Positions 59,701 to 63,375 of a stretch of 64,000 nt of DNA are shown here, in pieces. The stretch comes from Setophaga petechia (Eukaryota; Chordata; Aves; Passeriformes; Parulidae): positions 4,686,501-4,750,500 of the forward strand of contig JANCRA010000028.1 of the NCBI GenBank assembly GCA_024362935.1. Direction: 5' to 3'. Below the pieces are notes generated by a model that did not search any database, was not told the origin of the DNA, and worked only from the letters and a program-made list of their open reading frames with translations. Both the position numbers and the translations under genes were made by a program. How positions within the stretch are numbered: the first letter of the stretch is position 1; every line of letters begins with the position of its first letter.

Positions 59701-62346
59701 CTTTTACTTCCTGTGATTTTGGGGTAGAGACACAAAATCTTCACAAAGGCTTGGAGATTACAATTATAATAATGTAATTTGCATGCAAAATCTCATTATA
59801 TGATAGTAATTGCACAGAGTATTTAGTAAACACTCCAAGATGCCATAATTGGAAACAGAAATAATGGTAATTGCATTTTTCCAAAGTGGATGTCCTTTAA
59901 AATAGGATGGTTCTGGGTCTAATTTTTAGCATAAGAGGTTTTGCTAGTTTATTCAGAGTTTAAATATTTTTAATGAAATTGAGGCTGATGGATTATTTGC
60001 TATTAGCAAAACTCTACTGCATGTCATAATAGGGAGGGCTTGTGTTTTGTTTGCCTTATTTGGGCAAAAAATTAATTTTGGATATGATTCTTTCCAATTT
60101 TTATGTAAGTTTTGCCTCAGGAAAGAGTTGCCATGTCAAGATGTAATTTGGAGTTATCTCAGATTTTTGTTTGGTACTTTAATTCAATATTTAATTCAAT
60201 ATTTAATTCCAAATACTTGACTATATGAACAAAACGTGTCCTTACAAAACTGAACAACTGTTTAAATTACCTTTTTTTTCCAGGGTTTGAAATTCTGAAG
60301 CAGATGCTGTGTGAGGAAAGGGTGATTCCTCACCTGCCCCTGGCCAGGATCTGGGAGTGGCAGGTGGGGGTGGCGTGTCGGCAGACGGGGCACCAGCGCC
60401 TCAAGGCCATCCACCTGCTGCTGAAGATAGTGCAGTGCAGCAGCCAGGGGTGAGTGCACTGCTCCACACCCTGCACCAAAAAGGCACTAAACTGATGCTA
60501 TTTTGAAGCAAAAAAAAAATTCCTGTGATTTGATGCAGGTTTTCTTAATTTGCCTGTCAGATGCAATTTACAGAGCTTGATAGCTTTGATATCATTTCTG
60601 CTTTGATAGCAGGAATGTTTTACTCTCTCTTTGCTGGCCTTTAAAGAAGTCTAATGAATTCAAATGTCATTATTAAGAAAAAAAATCATCACAAATTAGG
60701 ACAAAGGTAGATCTCAATTTTCTAGAAATTTATTCTCTTTGTATTAGTTATATTGCAGAATTAAGGTAAGGATGAAATAATAACCTGGTGAAGTGATGAT
60801 CTGATTCTCTGTAAAGTAAATAGCTTCTAAATTATTATTTTTAGTTGTACCACTAAGCCTATAATTGAGTTTTAGAAGAGGTATGTGTCCCTAAGCTTAT
60901 GTATGTATGGCATGAATATTTCTAGATTCAAGAGCATTTAGCAAAGTGGAGTTTTTTATTGTTAACTGTCACAAATGTATGGTTTTGTTCTCTTAAATTT
61001 GGCTTGGTTTGGTTTCCCCATCTCATTCCCAGAAATGGTCATGGTGGTTACTCACTCTTGCATCACAATTTCATTTAAATTACTTTTTTCTCAGGGACTG
61101 TGACCTCACCTTATTGAAGCCACTTTGGCAGCTCTTCACCCACATGGAAAACAACTCCTGTCACGACTCAGCCAAGCCTGGTATCCTCCTTCCTCTTCAT
61201 CGTGCACTGGCAGAACTCTTCTTTGTGACAGAAAACAGAGTTACTGTAAGCAATTCCTGTTTCTATCCCTCCTTTCCTCAGTGCTGGGAATGACAGAGTT
61301 TTACACTAAATTCAGGTTTCCTTTATCCCTCAGAGCTACAGAAACATAAACAACTTTCACTTATGGTGTGTGGCAGCAAGTTCTGATTAGAGGGGAATTC
61401 TGTTACCTTATCCATCATTGGGCTTTAAGTGATAGTCATGACTATTAAGGCCCTAAAGCCACTGTTTACTCTGAGAGCAATTCTGGTTTAATAATTAATT
61501 TAAAGGTATTTGCATGTGGTTTTTGTAGAGTTGGTTTTGAACTTTAAATATGAATAGTGTCATGAGCTCATTTCTGTCATCATAAACTGTGCTCAAGTCT
61601 GGTGTGCAGTTCTGATACCTTTGGTTCTTGGGGACTCTAATAATCAGCATTTTGATGTTAATTAGTAGAATATCACCTTTTGTAGAAACACAGGTGTTCA
61701 TTGCATGTTTTCCTGCTGTAGGAGCTTGGGTCTCTACAGGAGTATTTGCTTGCCTTAAATACTGAAGATCATCTTCATCGCTGCACAGCACAGGTAGGAT
61801 GCACAGCCCCAGGGCTGGGAGGGTCTGGGATCTTTGTGGCAGACCCTGGATGATTTCCTATTGCCCAGTAGAGTTTATAAAAGAGATATTCATGTACTTG
61901 GTCATTACAGTACTTTGACAGGCCTCTGAAAGTTGTGAGTGAGCTATGCACAAATGCTTTTCTTGGATATTGGGAAGAAATTCTTCCCTTGAGGGTGGTG
62001 AGGCCCTGGCACAGGGTTCCCAAAGCAGCTGTGGCTGCCCCTGCCCTGGAAATGTCCAAGGCCAGGTTGGACAGGGCTTGGAGCACCCTGGGTTGGTGGA
62101 AGGTGTCCCTGTCATGGCAGGGGTGGAATGAAATGATCTTTAATGTCCCTCCCAACCCAAACCAATCCGTGATTCTAGATTTCTCTTTCTGTTCAGTTTC
62201 ATACAATTTCTTTATACTTTGGGCTTGAGGAGAATATTTGGTATGACTTTGTTTTTCCTTTCCTCTTCTAGGCCCTGAAAAACATTGCTGCTATCAGCCT
62301 TGCCATTAACTATCCAAACAAATCAACAAGTTTCTGGAATGTTTAA
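5118..62346 (+). CDS. ZZEF1: ZZEF1, complete gene, 55 coding exons (span of CDS including introns)
   Basis: Large regulatory protein. From work on the human protein, its two ZZ fingers read the histone H3 N-terminal tail and bind SUMO, with a proposed co-activator role. The exons join without a frame break to 8907 nt, 2968 residues. Order: acidic/Ala-rich leader 1-112; EF-hand loop at D118-N129; DOC/APC10-type domain about 230-420; CUB-like module about 1080-1215; Ser/Pro-rich linker about 1410-1560; ZZ finger 1 at Cys1790-Cys1816; ZZ finger 2 at Cys1839-Cys1865; CUB-like module about 2726-2812; helical C terminus. Most introns use GT-AG with common consensus. EF-hand loop position 12 is Asn rather than Glu, so calcium binding is doubtful. 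Introns without a separate entry hold no feature I can support beyond AT-rich sequence. Exons are listed one by one below. Confidence 0.98.
5965..6176. repeat. right arm of inverted repeat, ZZEF1 intron 1
   Basis: Reverse complement of 3760-3971 with six mismatches in 212 bp and no gaps. It has no filler or LTR sequence at its edges, so it is probably the source copy. Confidence 0.95.
9534..9678 (+). CDS. ZZEF1: ZZEF1 exon 2, EF-hand, residues 113-161
   Basis: Starts AFAQFDAEGDGTVDVENM. The EF-hand loop runs D118 to N129 with acidic residues at positions 1, 3, 5 and 9 and Gly at 6, but Asn at 12. Ends in the conserved QLQACSLVP. Phase 0 in, 1 out. Confidence 0.97.
10667..10861 (+). CDS. ZZEF1: ZZEF1 exon 3, residues 161-226
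   Basis: Encodes FIDIFSESKERLGLHASMIL and RFLHRNRISST, a helical region after the EF-hand. The acceptor is TTTCCAG and the donor GTGTGC is weak. Phase 1 in, 1 out. Confidence 0.96.
11701..11872 (+). CDS. ZZEF1: ZZEF1 exon 4, start of DOC domain, residues 226-283
   Basis: Encodes HIETSSNSADIDKMTNGETS and FWQSDGSARSHWIR. The W-Q-S-D-G core is the signature of the APC10/DOC beta-sandwich. Donor GTGAGC; phase 1 in, 2 out. Confidence 0.97.
12180..12535. repeat. old interspersed repeat with a CR1-type tail nested in it, ZZEF1 intron 4
   Basis: The parts 12220-12311 ('gtgctccctcaaagtgctcc', 'ccttcccatggggtgcag') and 12409-12535 ('gtccttcaggaagaggctgc', 'tcacaaatcctgccagcaaac') read as one avian repeat interrupted at 12312-12408 by an antisense CR1-like end (CACAGAATATTGAGTTGGAA). 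Family assignment is from memory. Confidence 0.55.
13301..13500 (+). CDS. ZZEF1: ZZEF1 exon 5, DOC domain core, residues 283-350
   Basis: Encodes KMKPDVVLRHLSIAVAANDQ, SYMPQQVTVAVGRN and VHIPSNITGYVTLLENANIS, the strands of the DOC fold. Donor GTGAGT; phase 2 in, 1 out. Confidence 0.97.
14597..14807 (+). CDS. ZZEF1: ZZEF1 exon 6, end of DOC domain, residues 350-420
   Basis: Encodes VQINIKRCLSDGCDTRIHGL and ASAIWYWSLLTSLVTASMET, closing the DOC domain and starting a helical stretch. Donor GTAAGT; phase 1 in, 2 out. Confidence 0.97.
14840..15590. repeat. three tandem copies of a roughly 230-bp unit in ZZEF1 intron 6
   Basis: Each copy contains 'ctttaggaagcaatct', 'gtttaaacagctttttctgt', 'actagaacaagtgta' and 'catgacttaatgga'. 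In the first copy a 34-bp piece (GTTTAAACAGCTTTTTCTGT plus CTCATTGTTCAGGT) is itself present three times at 14930-15030. Confidence 0.93.
16836..16952 (+). CDS. ZZEF1: ZZEF1 exon 7, residues 420-459
   Basis: Encodes KALQHMPPLSLTPGSTDFSS and LSPNVLEEVDSFLIRI. Donor GTGAGC; phase 2 in and out. Confidence 0.96.
17160..17338 (+). CDS. ZZEF1: ZZEF1 exon 8, residues 459-519
   Basis: Encodes PEVELTLLAFALARGSVAKV and SSMAAVRQNLLYKYG, an alpha-helical repeat-like region. Donor GTAATG; phase 2 in, 1 out. Confidence 0.96.
18388..18486 (+). CDS. ZZEF1: ZZEF1 exon 9, residues 519-552
   Basis: Encodes KPLKLTLQACDVKGKEDKSG and PENLLVEPWTGD. Donor GTAAGA; phase 1 in, 1 out. Confidence 0.96.
19541..19632 (+). 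CDS. ZZEF1: ZZEF1 exon 10, residues 552-582
   Basis: Encodes FLTETGKTRASIILSTGTES and FQVTQIRIK, the start of a second beta-rich region. Donor GTATGT; phase 1 in, 0 out. Confidence 0.96.
20609..20757 (+). CDS. ZZEF1: ZZEF1 exon 11, residues 583-632
   Basis: Encodes VRRGAIGAQCGLVFAYNGAS and YDKWKLREFKQFLKT. The first half is much richer in CpG than its intronic surroundings. Donor GTATCA; phase 0 in, 2 out. Confidence 0.96.
21366..21477 (+). CDS. ZZEF1: ZZEF1 exon 12, residues 632-669
   Basis: Encodes SSCSCDDLGDDDPIGWFEVE and a Glu/Asp-rich tail ending in QQCRVAQ. Donor GTAAGA; phase 2 in, 0 out. Confidence 0.96.
21669..21692. repeat. (AT)n microsatellite
   Basis: About 11 AT repeats in ZZEF1 intron 12. 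Confidence 0.9.
22470..22975 (-). mobile_element. probable ERV LTR, antisense, in ZZEF1 intron 12
   Basis: 'ccctgtggcagggagaaatggcgaggaggactccatggatatcag' and 'acacaggagcagtaaatgagataatt...tttctctgag' resemble, in antisense, the ends of the songbird LTRs found elsewhere in this gene. The middle has AT-rich expansion (22540-22640). Its boundaries are approximate. Confidence 0.6.
23036..23251 (+). CDS. ZZEF1: ZZEF1 exon 13, residues 670-741
   Basis: Encodes YLMIKFLCTRQDSAERLGVQ, then a Cys pair in MSCLQCRRTEEDTVCG, then LLLKTLHFIQQLAQDL. 216 nt. The donor GTATTT is weak. Phase 0 in and out. Confidence 0.95.
23754..23854 (+). CDS. ZZEF1: ZZEF1 exon 14, residues 742-775
   Basis: Encodes VQQKESGLKYKSFLDFTGLD and LQLFWNFYNKLHQ. 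The acceptor is the less common AAG. Donor GTAAGT; phase 0 in, 2 out. Confidence 0.96.
24190..24359 (+). CDS. ZZEF1: ZZEF1 exon 15, residues 775-832
   Basis: Encodes PREECIFAQTLLLQLLQSCF and a low-conservation Thr/Gln/Ala-rich piece before EAAEELYRHLCE. Donor GTAATT; phase 2 in, 1 out. Confidence 0.95.
25113..25246 (+). CDS. ZZEF1: ZZEF1 exon 16, residues 832-876
   Basis: Encodes VDMGDSNFMPMKMLKEEVKN and LSGAAVFFPDRQTRRHQLFT. The acceptor TGAGCAG has a poor pyrimidine tract. Donor GTAAAC; phase 1 in, 0 out. Confidence 0.95.
25547..25617 (+). CDS. ZZEF1: ZZEF1 exon 17, residues 877-900
   Basis: Encodes KNITEQEHKQSVHLAFRSLC and THF. At 71 nt it is among the shortest exons. Donor GTGAGG; phase 0 in, 2 out. 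Confidence 0.95.
26067..26181 (+). CDS. ZZEF1: ZZEF1 exon 18, residues 900-938
   Basis: Encodes DQDPGGLLLLPEKGVSANFD and SEVLSVMDTLLLVAARE. Donor GTGAGT; phase 2 in, 0 out. Confidence 0.96.
26794..26953 (+). CDS. ZZEF1: ZZEF1 exon 19, residues 939-992
   Basis: Encodes SSLFWSVQGSLLSWCYLQLK and SAKDLAVEILKN. Donor GTAAGT; phase 0 in, 1 out. Confidence 0.96.
27895..28016 (+). CDS. ZZEF1: ZZEF1 exon 20, residues 992-1032
   Basis: Encodes VGQFLSNIRTILQSLLSQYS and SSVFAMATRQL. Donor GTGAGT; phase 1 in, 0 out. Confidence 0.96.
28101..28211 (+). CDS. ZZEF1: ZZEF1 exon 21, residues 1033-1069
   Basis: Encodes VIFLLDFCTLDIPYCTLLQG and FSTLIEPLKSLC. Only 84 nt of intron separate it from exon 20. Donor GTAACT; phase 0 in and out. 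Confidence 0.96.
28851..29017 (+). CDS. ZZEF1: ZZEF1 exon 22, start of first CUB-like module, residues 1070-1125
   Basis: Encodes WQQEQPVVLRTWTMESPHNY, then ENNCHEVSVFLCHGATYFEV and EFDEKCET, with two spaced Cys typical of a CUB-like sandwich. Donor GTAATT; phase 0 in, 2 out. Confidence 0.96.
29579..29660 (+). CDS. ZZEF1: ZZEF1 exon 23, CUB-like module, residues 1125-1152
   Basis: Encodes YDYLEFTDARGAKTRYDTKV and GTEKWPK, the middle strands with a Y-D-Y-L-E-F motif. Donor GTGAGC; phase 2 in, 0 out. Confidence 0.96.
30254..30455 (+). CDS. ZZEF1: ZZEF1 exon 24, end of first CUB-like module, residues 1153-1220
   Basis: Encodes KVTFKAGPRLQFLFHSDSSN, EWGYKFSVTAYG and WGLDLQLLVSRLMGRLAS. The NEWGYKFSVTA motif recurs in exon 51. 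The donor GTGAGT is followed by a minisatellite that stays open in this frame. Phase 0 in, 1 out. Confidence 0.96.
30541..31403. repeat. 27/35-bp minisatellite in ZZEF1 intron 24
   Basis: About 29 tandem units. The basic unit is 27 bp (GACTTGGTGTGTTCCAAGCC plus CATGGAG). Many units carry an extra TTTCCAAG, making 35 bp. Units alternate between forms such as 'tgcagtgttgcaag' and 'tggtgtgttccaag'. Neither unit contains a stop in several frames, which gives long false open frames on both strands. Confidence 0.97.
32283..32431 (+). CDS. ZZEF1: ZZEF1 exon 25, residues 1220-1269
   Basis: Encodes ELGSEADLPPLKVTSVLNSP and LWKPVFRHQLCPEALPG. The second half is poorly conserved with human. Donor GTACCC; phase 1 in, 0 out. 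Confidence 0.95.
32650..33037 (-). mobile_element. solo ERV LTR, antisense, in ZZEF1 intron 25
   Basis: In minus orientation it reads TGTCACTGTTATATTTTCTG to ...ATACCACA. Flanks GTAGAG (32644-32649) and GGAGAG (33038-33043) fit a diverged 6-bp target duplication. It aligns along its whole length with the LTR at 47560-47931: shared 'agaaggcttaacaag', 'aaacacaggagaagcaaatgag'. Confidence 0.85.
33200..33440 (+). CDS. ZZEF1: ZZEF1 exon 26, residues 1270-1350
   Basis: Encodes CRNFLIDFAKSDPAQDFSGQ, KSELFKGLIQACKKQTPKTD and DQAVNSTFAALVYLTPDLFE. Donor GTAACT; phase 0 in, 1 out. Confidence 0.96.
34945..35024 (+). CDS. ZZEF1: ZZEF1 exon 27, residues 1350-1376
   Basis: Encodes VNSGGKVPLSDEFAQVYSLA and DSIRIWM. 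Donor GTAAGA; phase 1 in, 0 out. Confidence 0.96.
35934..36027 (+). CDS. ZZEF1: ZZEF1 exon 28, residues 1377-1408
   Basis: Encodes LEMKQKSLMGRGNDAEEKQN and SEVNPESL, highly charged. Donor GTGAGT; phase 0 in, 1 out. Confidence 0.95.
36585..37101 (+). CDS. ZZEF1: ZZEF1 exon 29, disordered linker, residues 1408-1580
   Basis: At 517 nt it is the longest exon. After CVQKSLLLLNFLP it encodes a Ser/Gln/Pro-rich, poorly conserved linker, then the conserved GRGRLRLLSFRSMEEPRAVP and VKEKYPILKSILDFIKDQSL. The Ser/Thr-Pro sites suggest regulation by phosphorylation (inference). Donor GTAAGC; phase 1 in, 2 out. Confidence 0.96.
37734..37898 (+). CDS. ZZEF1: ZZEF1 exon 30, residues 1580-1635
   Basis: Encodes LKVLALRKSQGQSILEVLKT, then SLGQPHCFHPPCVLFLLELL and ACQKDFT. 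Donor GTAAGT; phase 2 in and out. Confidence 0.96.
38544..38663 (+). CDS. ZZEF1: ZZEF1 exon 31, residues 1635-1675
   Basis: Encodes YFGNLEGCGAELHKEIRESY and YQLVLFLVNSVKGF. Donor GTACAG; phase 2 in and out. Confidence 0.96.
39550..39711 (+). CDS. ZZEF1: ZZEF1 exon 32, residues 1675-1729
   Basis: Encodes SLLPALSCVQTALLHLLDMS, WEPSDLSFFVEIQLPQLLM and TSQENISIHDSVI. Donor GTGAGT; phase 2 in and out. The split codon at the end reads Cys, where human has Ser. Confidence 0.96.
40368..40497 (+). CDS. ZZEF1: ZZEF1 exon 33, residues 1729-1772
   Basis: Encodes QWSEEDEIADYKQNCEWMDE and MFETWYEKIAQADPEKQRK, an acidic lead-in to the ZZ fingers. Donor GTGACC; phase 2 in, 0 out. Confidence 0.96.
40747..40885 (+). 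CDS. ZZEF1: ZZEF1 exon 34, ZZ zinc finger 1, residues 1773-1819
   Basis: Encodes ISCDGCDEIAPWHRYRCLQC and NDMDLCKTCF. Cys1790, 1793, 1804, 1807, 1813 and 1816 give the paired CxxC ligands of a ZZ finger, with the typical YRC and D-x-D-L-C elements. Donor GTAAGA; phase 0 in, 1 out. Confidence 0.98.
40952..41644 (+). mobile_element. solo ERV LTR, sense, in ZZEF1 intron 34
   Basis: Begins TGTCTTGGTTTGAACAGCCA and ends AACCCAGGACA, with 'ggaataaaatacacacccc' near the end as a poly(A) signal. It matches from memory an LTR type common in songbirds. It lies in transcription orientation between the two ZZ-finger exons. No internal viral genes are present and no exact target duplication is visible. 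Confidence 0.8.
41786..41951 (+). CDS. ZZEF1: ZZEF1 exon 35, ZZ zinc finger 2, residues 1819-1874
   Basis: Encodes GVKPEGHEDDHEMVNMEYAC, DHCQGVIIGRRMNCNVCDDF and DLCYGCYHAKKYS. Cys1839, 1842, 1853, 1856, 1862 and 1865 are the ZZ ligands; HEDDHEM upstream may contribute His ligands to finger 1. Donor GTATTA; phase 1 in, 2 out. Confidence 0.98.
42190..42560 (+). mobile_element. probable ERV LTR remnant in ZZEF1 intron 35
   Basis: Contains 'caggccacagctgtgtccaata', 'tggagtttgttggctgtgct' and 'gggagctttgcaatatgcgg', which I associate with a songbird LTR type. Its ends are not clear and I see no target duplication. Confidence 0.45.
42687..42949 (+). CDS. ZZEF1: ZZEF1 exon 36, residues 1874-1962
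   Basis: Encodes HLPTHSITVYPMVTIRISDR, QRLIQPYVHNYSWLLFAALT and HQCIQLIGDCLMKAQHGK. The 5' half is strongly CpG-enriched against its flanks. Donor GTGAGT; phase 2 in, 1 out. Confidence 0.96.
43903..44075 (+). CDS. ZZEF1: ZZEF1 exon 37, residues 1962-2019
   Basis: Encodes LKNLALLCMLPEDESISENE, then a Ser/Pro/Asp-rich disordered piece ending SLVHRS. Low conservation with human. Donor GTGAGT; phase 1 in, 0 out. Confidence 0.92.
44616..44763 (+). CDS. ZZEF1: ZZEF1 exon 38, residues 2020-2069
   Basis: Encodes GKGDTRKEIQPPAEDKIGKQ and a Lys/Ala-rich stretch ending VDGNVPAT; disordered. Supported by phase match on both sides. Donor GTAAAA; phase 0 in, 1 out. Confidence 0.9.
45317..45453 (+). CDS. 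ZZEF1: ZZEF1 exon 39, residues 2069-2114
   Basis: Encodes DPVSEESTPKPTEKVLIPSQ, then the conserved EQVFAECSQKRILGLLAAML and PPFKS. The donor GTTAGT is atypical but gives the correct phase. Phase 1 in, 0 out. Confidence 0.94.
45880..46157 (+). CDS. ZZEF1: ZZEF1 exon 40, residues 2115-2207
   Basis: Encodes LINLEQILPLMFHVVISNAG, HLNETYHLTLGLLGQLILRL and EGWKTTHLLFSLGAVCLD; helical. Donor GTGCTT; phase 0 in, 2 out. Confidence 0.97.
47268..47442 (+). CDS. ZZEF1: ZZEF1 exon 41, residues 2207-2265
   Basis: Encodes RVGLDWASSMADILRALNAS and DHCIKQLPFQLKHTNIFTLL. Donor GTAAGT; phase 2 in, 0 out. Confidence 0.97.
47560..47931 (-). mobile_element. solo ERV LTR, antisense, in ZZEF1 intron 41
   Basis: Same family and orientation as 32650-33037. 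Flanks GGTGTG (47554-47559) and GATGTG (47932-47937) fit a 6-bp target duplication with one change. A reversed AATAAA-type stretch ('tttattattttatta') is consistent with antisense placement. Confidence 0.85.
48293..48644 (+). repeat. four tandem 88-bp copies ending in the exon 42 splice acceptor
   Basis: Exact 88-bp period with copies ending at 48380, 48468, 48556 and 48644. Each starts AATAAG(A/C)AAATRTAA and ends CTGCTGCTGTTTCAG; the third ends TTTCAC instead. The fourth copy is the true acceptor of exon 42, so copies 1 and 2 carry intact-looking decoy acceptors. Confidence 0.95.
48645..48777 (+). CDS. ZZEF1: ZZEF1 exon 42, residues 2266-2310
   Basis: Encodes VLCMGTRSVYMDNANEPHNV and IILKHFTEKNRAVVVDIKTR. 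Its acceptor is the last unit of an 88-bp tandem repeat. Donor GTTCTG; phase 0 in, 1 out. Confidence 0.97.
49190..49350. repeat. AT-rich imperfect palindromic tract, ZZEF1 intron 42
   Basis: Almost pure A/T with repeated 'atatat' and 'ttaatattta' elements able to fold back on themselves. A similar but shorter AT tract is at 20985-21045. Confidence 0.8.
49824..49897. repeat. 24-bp inverted repeat (hairpin) just before exon 43
   Basis: Arm 49824-49847 (TATATGTTGTAGAGTCATCT plus CTTA) pairs with 49874-49897 with one mismatch; the loop is 26 nt. ACTCATATGTACTAAG is also directly repeated at 49801 and 49862. The right arm ends 34 bases before the exon 43 acceptor. Confidence 0.9.
49932..50128 (+). 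CDS. ZZEF1: ZZEF1 exon 43, residues 2310-2375
   Basis: Encodes VKDYQLIQKCGQEGSDSQTQ, LRQYLQHFVLISTQLLQTSM and TTWVLSLALKGLYRTLK. Donor GTACCT; phase 1 in, 0 out. Confidence 0.96.
50447..50738. repeat. T(7-11)CC pyrimidine array in ZZEF1 intron 43
   Basis: About 290 bp of runs of T separated by CC, a pure pyrimidine strand ending 'ttttttttcccctcag'. Translated shadows are all Phe/Leu/Pro on one strand and Lys/Glu/Gly on the other. The last CAG (50736-50738) looks like a splice acceptor; the real one for exon 44 is at 50938. Confidence 0.97.
50939..51058 (+). CDS. ZZEF1: ZZEF1 exon 44, residues 2376-2415
   Basis: Encodes IHGFKEIQSAFLQSGLLKLL and VKKCSKGTGFSKTWLLRDLE. Its own acceptor GTGTGTGTGCAG has a purine-interrupted tract. 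Donor GTAAGC; phase 0 in and out. Confidence 0.97.
51953..52141 (+). CDS. ZZEF1: ZZEF1 exon 45, residues 2416-2478
   Basis: Encodes ILSIMLYSSKQDISSLAEQE, an acidic insert, then LDPLEGLDEATKICFL. The donor GTATTT is weak. Phase 0 in and out. Confidence 0.96.
52492..52592 (+). CDS. ZZEF1: ZZEF1 exon 46, residues 2479-2512
   Basis: Encodes MTHDALNAPLHILRAMYELQ and RTESFFLEVQK. Donor GTATGT; phase 0 in, 2 out. Confidence 0.96.
53100..53235 (+). CDS. ZZEF1: ZZEF1 exon 47, residues 2512-2557
   Basis: Encodes FDGDVITTDERIRTLAQKWQ and DTDMIILPCL. The acceptor is GAAG without a clear pyrimidine tract. Donor GTATGA; phase 2 in, 0 out. Confidence 0.95.
53805..53925 (+). repeat. possible CR1 3' remnant, sense, ZZEF1 intron 47
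   Basis: 'tggacaaagccctgat' followed by 'acaagtgatctccaaaagtccctcccaac' follows the order of an avian CR1 end, heavily diverged. Confidence 0.4.
54180..54539 (+). CDS. ZZEF1: ZZEF1 exon 48, residues 2558-2677
   Basis: 360 nt. Encodes AQKLITNTESDLQLSYAKQR, AVRDYLYRVNEAIAVLYARH and LSGPAHMTYILDMLMQLEEK, helical and well conserved. Donor GTAAGT; phase 0 in and out. Confidence 0.97.
55140..55570 (+). repeat. old CR1-type LINE remnant, sense, ZZEF1 intron 48
   Basis: 'aataagtggcaggtccaaaacaaaccaaaagaa', 'atggaaattgttgccccagggtgt' and 'gggttcagaaaagggcaggatgaac' match the 3' region of an old CR1-like LINE in order. It is more diverged than the other CR1 pieces. Confidence 0.65.
56423..56566 (+). 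CDS. ZZEF1: ZZEF1 exon 49, residues 2678-2725
   Basis: Encodes ILQKVLHGCKESMLGTMALT and QMRESQHPYNNNTNFE. Donor GTAGGG; phase 0 in and out. Confidence 0.97.
57433..57601 (+). CDS. ZZEF1: ZZEF1 exon 50, second CUB-like module, residues 2726-2782
   Basis: Encodes DKVHIPGAIYLSIKFDSQCN, EEGCDELLMSSSSDFQQDRH and WTDFELP. Parallels exons 22-24 of the first module. Donor GTGAGC; phase 0 in, 1 out. Confidence 0.97.
59418..59516 (+). CDS. ZZEF1: ZZEF1 exon 51, end of second CUB-like module, residues 2782-2815
   Basis: Encodes DTLYYRFTSDMSNTEWGYKF and TVTAGHLGRFQT. The core SNTEWGYKFTVTA is nearly the same as in exon 24. Donor GTAAGA; phase 1 in and out. Confidence 0.97.
60284..60449 (+). CDS. ZZEF1: ZZEF1 exon 52, residues 2815-2870
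   Basis: Encodes FEILKQMLCEERVIPHLPLA, RIWEWQVGVACRQTGHQRLK and AIHLLLKIVQC. Donor GTGAGT; phase 1 in, 2 out. Confidence 0.96.
61095..61245 (+). CDS. ZZEF1: ZZEF1 exon 53, residues 2870-2920
   Basis: Encodes DCDLTLLKPLWQLFTHMENN and PGILLPLHRALAELFFVTEN. Donor GTAAGC; phase 2 in, 0 out. Confidence 0.97.
61722..61793 (+). CDS. ZZEF1: ZZEF1 exon 54, residues 2921-2944
   Basis: 72 nt. Encodes ELGSLQEYLLALNTEDHLHR and CTAQ. Donor GTAGGA; phase 0 in and out. Confidence 0.96.
61950..62178 (+). repeat. CR1 LINE 3' end, sense, in ZZEF1 intron 54
   Basis: 'ggaagaaattcttcccttgagggtggtgaggccctggcacag' through 'ccaaggccaggttggacagg' and 'gtgtccctgtcatggcaggg' to 'ccctcccaacccaaacca' is the standard songbird CR1 end in order. 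It fills half of the 478-bp intron before the last exon. Confidence 0.9.
62272..62346 (+). CDS. ZZEF1: ZZEF1 exon 55 and stop, residues 2945-2968
   Basis: Encodes ALKNIAAISLAINYPNKSTS and FWNV, then TAA at 62344-62346. By my recollection the human protein ends two residues later (WNVEC against WNV), so the bird protein is slightly shorter at the C terminus. Confidence 0.97.
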   Translation, partial: ALKNIAAISLAINYPNKSTSFWNV

Positions 62347-63375
62347 TACTGGCTCAGGCCGGAGTGCATGGGATAGAGTAGTTTGTCCATAGGACATGGG
62401 AACAAACATCTTAACTCCATTCAGGAGAAGTTCCTTCAGCTTCAGTGTATGAGCACTCTGCAGCCTTTCTTCCTTCCTTCCACCTTGATGTAGAATTTGT
62501 AAAAGTAACAGCTCACTTCAATGAAAAAGCACATCCTGAAGTAACTCATGCGTCCTACAGTTATGTATGCACATATTGTAGCATGTTAGAGTAAACAGAA
62601 CAATATTGTTTTTTATTCAGAGGAAGTAAAGGAAAGAAGGTAGCTGAAGTATGAGAATGGAAGGCCCCCACGTTTGTATTGTCTGCTCCTGAGGAAACTT
62701 GATCCATGAAAGTGTCAGCTTCAGAAAATAGTGCTGAACTTGGGGTGATGCCATCAGCAGCATCTGTTGTACATCTTCAGGGTGAAACAGGCAAATCAGA
62801 ATCTGGTGCCTGCTGCAGCAATGGTCCATGCTTGAATCCTGTCTTTTTTGCTTTGGAGGCTACTTCCCAAGGAAAAGGATTTCAATTCTTACTAAACTAC
62901 AGGTTGTAAAACAAATTGTGGGTGATTTGCAAAGCAGCTGAAGGATTCCAGTTTCACAGCATCCTCGTGCAAGAGCTTTATGTTTCTCCTGTTCTTTGGG
63001 TCACCTGTTCTTACCTTGCTTTATCTCCAATGTATTATTCCAAATAGCCCATCATTGTAGTGCAGAGAGCCAAGGCTGGCCTTCAGTCACAAGGCAGTGG
63101 TGATATGAAGACCTGAAGAACTTAAATGTTTCTGAAAAATCACATCTTTACAAGAAATTATGAGAAGAATTTTTTTTCCTTCAGTTATTTTGATATTAGT
63201 GGTTTAGGAGGTCCTTCTTGGCAATGTTGGGAACCCAGCTCCCAGCACTCAGGGTGGGGTTAATGATCAATCCACTCTTATCTTACAGAGCAATAACCAC
63301 ATTTCTCTTAGTGAACATGGATTGAATTGCAGACCTTCTATGCTGCAATAAATTGGCTTTCTTCCTGCACAGCTA
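62347..63375 (+). other. ZZEF1: ZZEF1 3' UTR (probable extent)
   Basis: Non-coding sequence after the stop, up to the AATAAA at 63347 plus a usual cleavage distance. No repeats or coding frames that I can support. Longer 3' ends using signals outside the window cannot be excluded. Confidence 0.6.
63347..63352 (+). terminator. ZZEF1: candidate poly(A) signal of ZZEF1
   Basis: AATAAA followed after about 30 bases by the T/G-rich 'tattggttgttccc', a fitting downstream element. It is the only canonical hexamer I noticed after the stop codon. Confidence 0.6.
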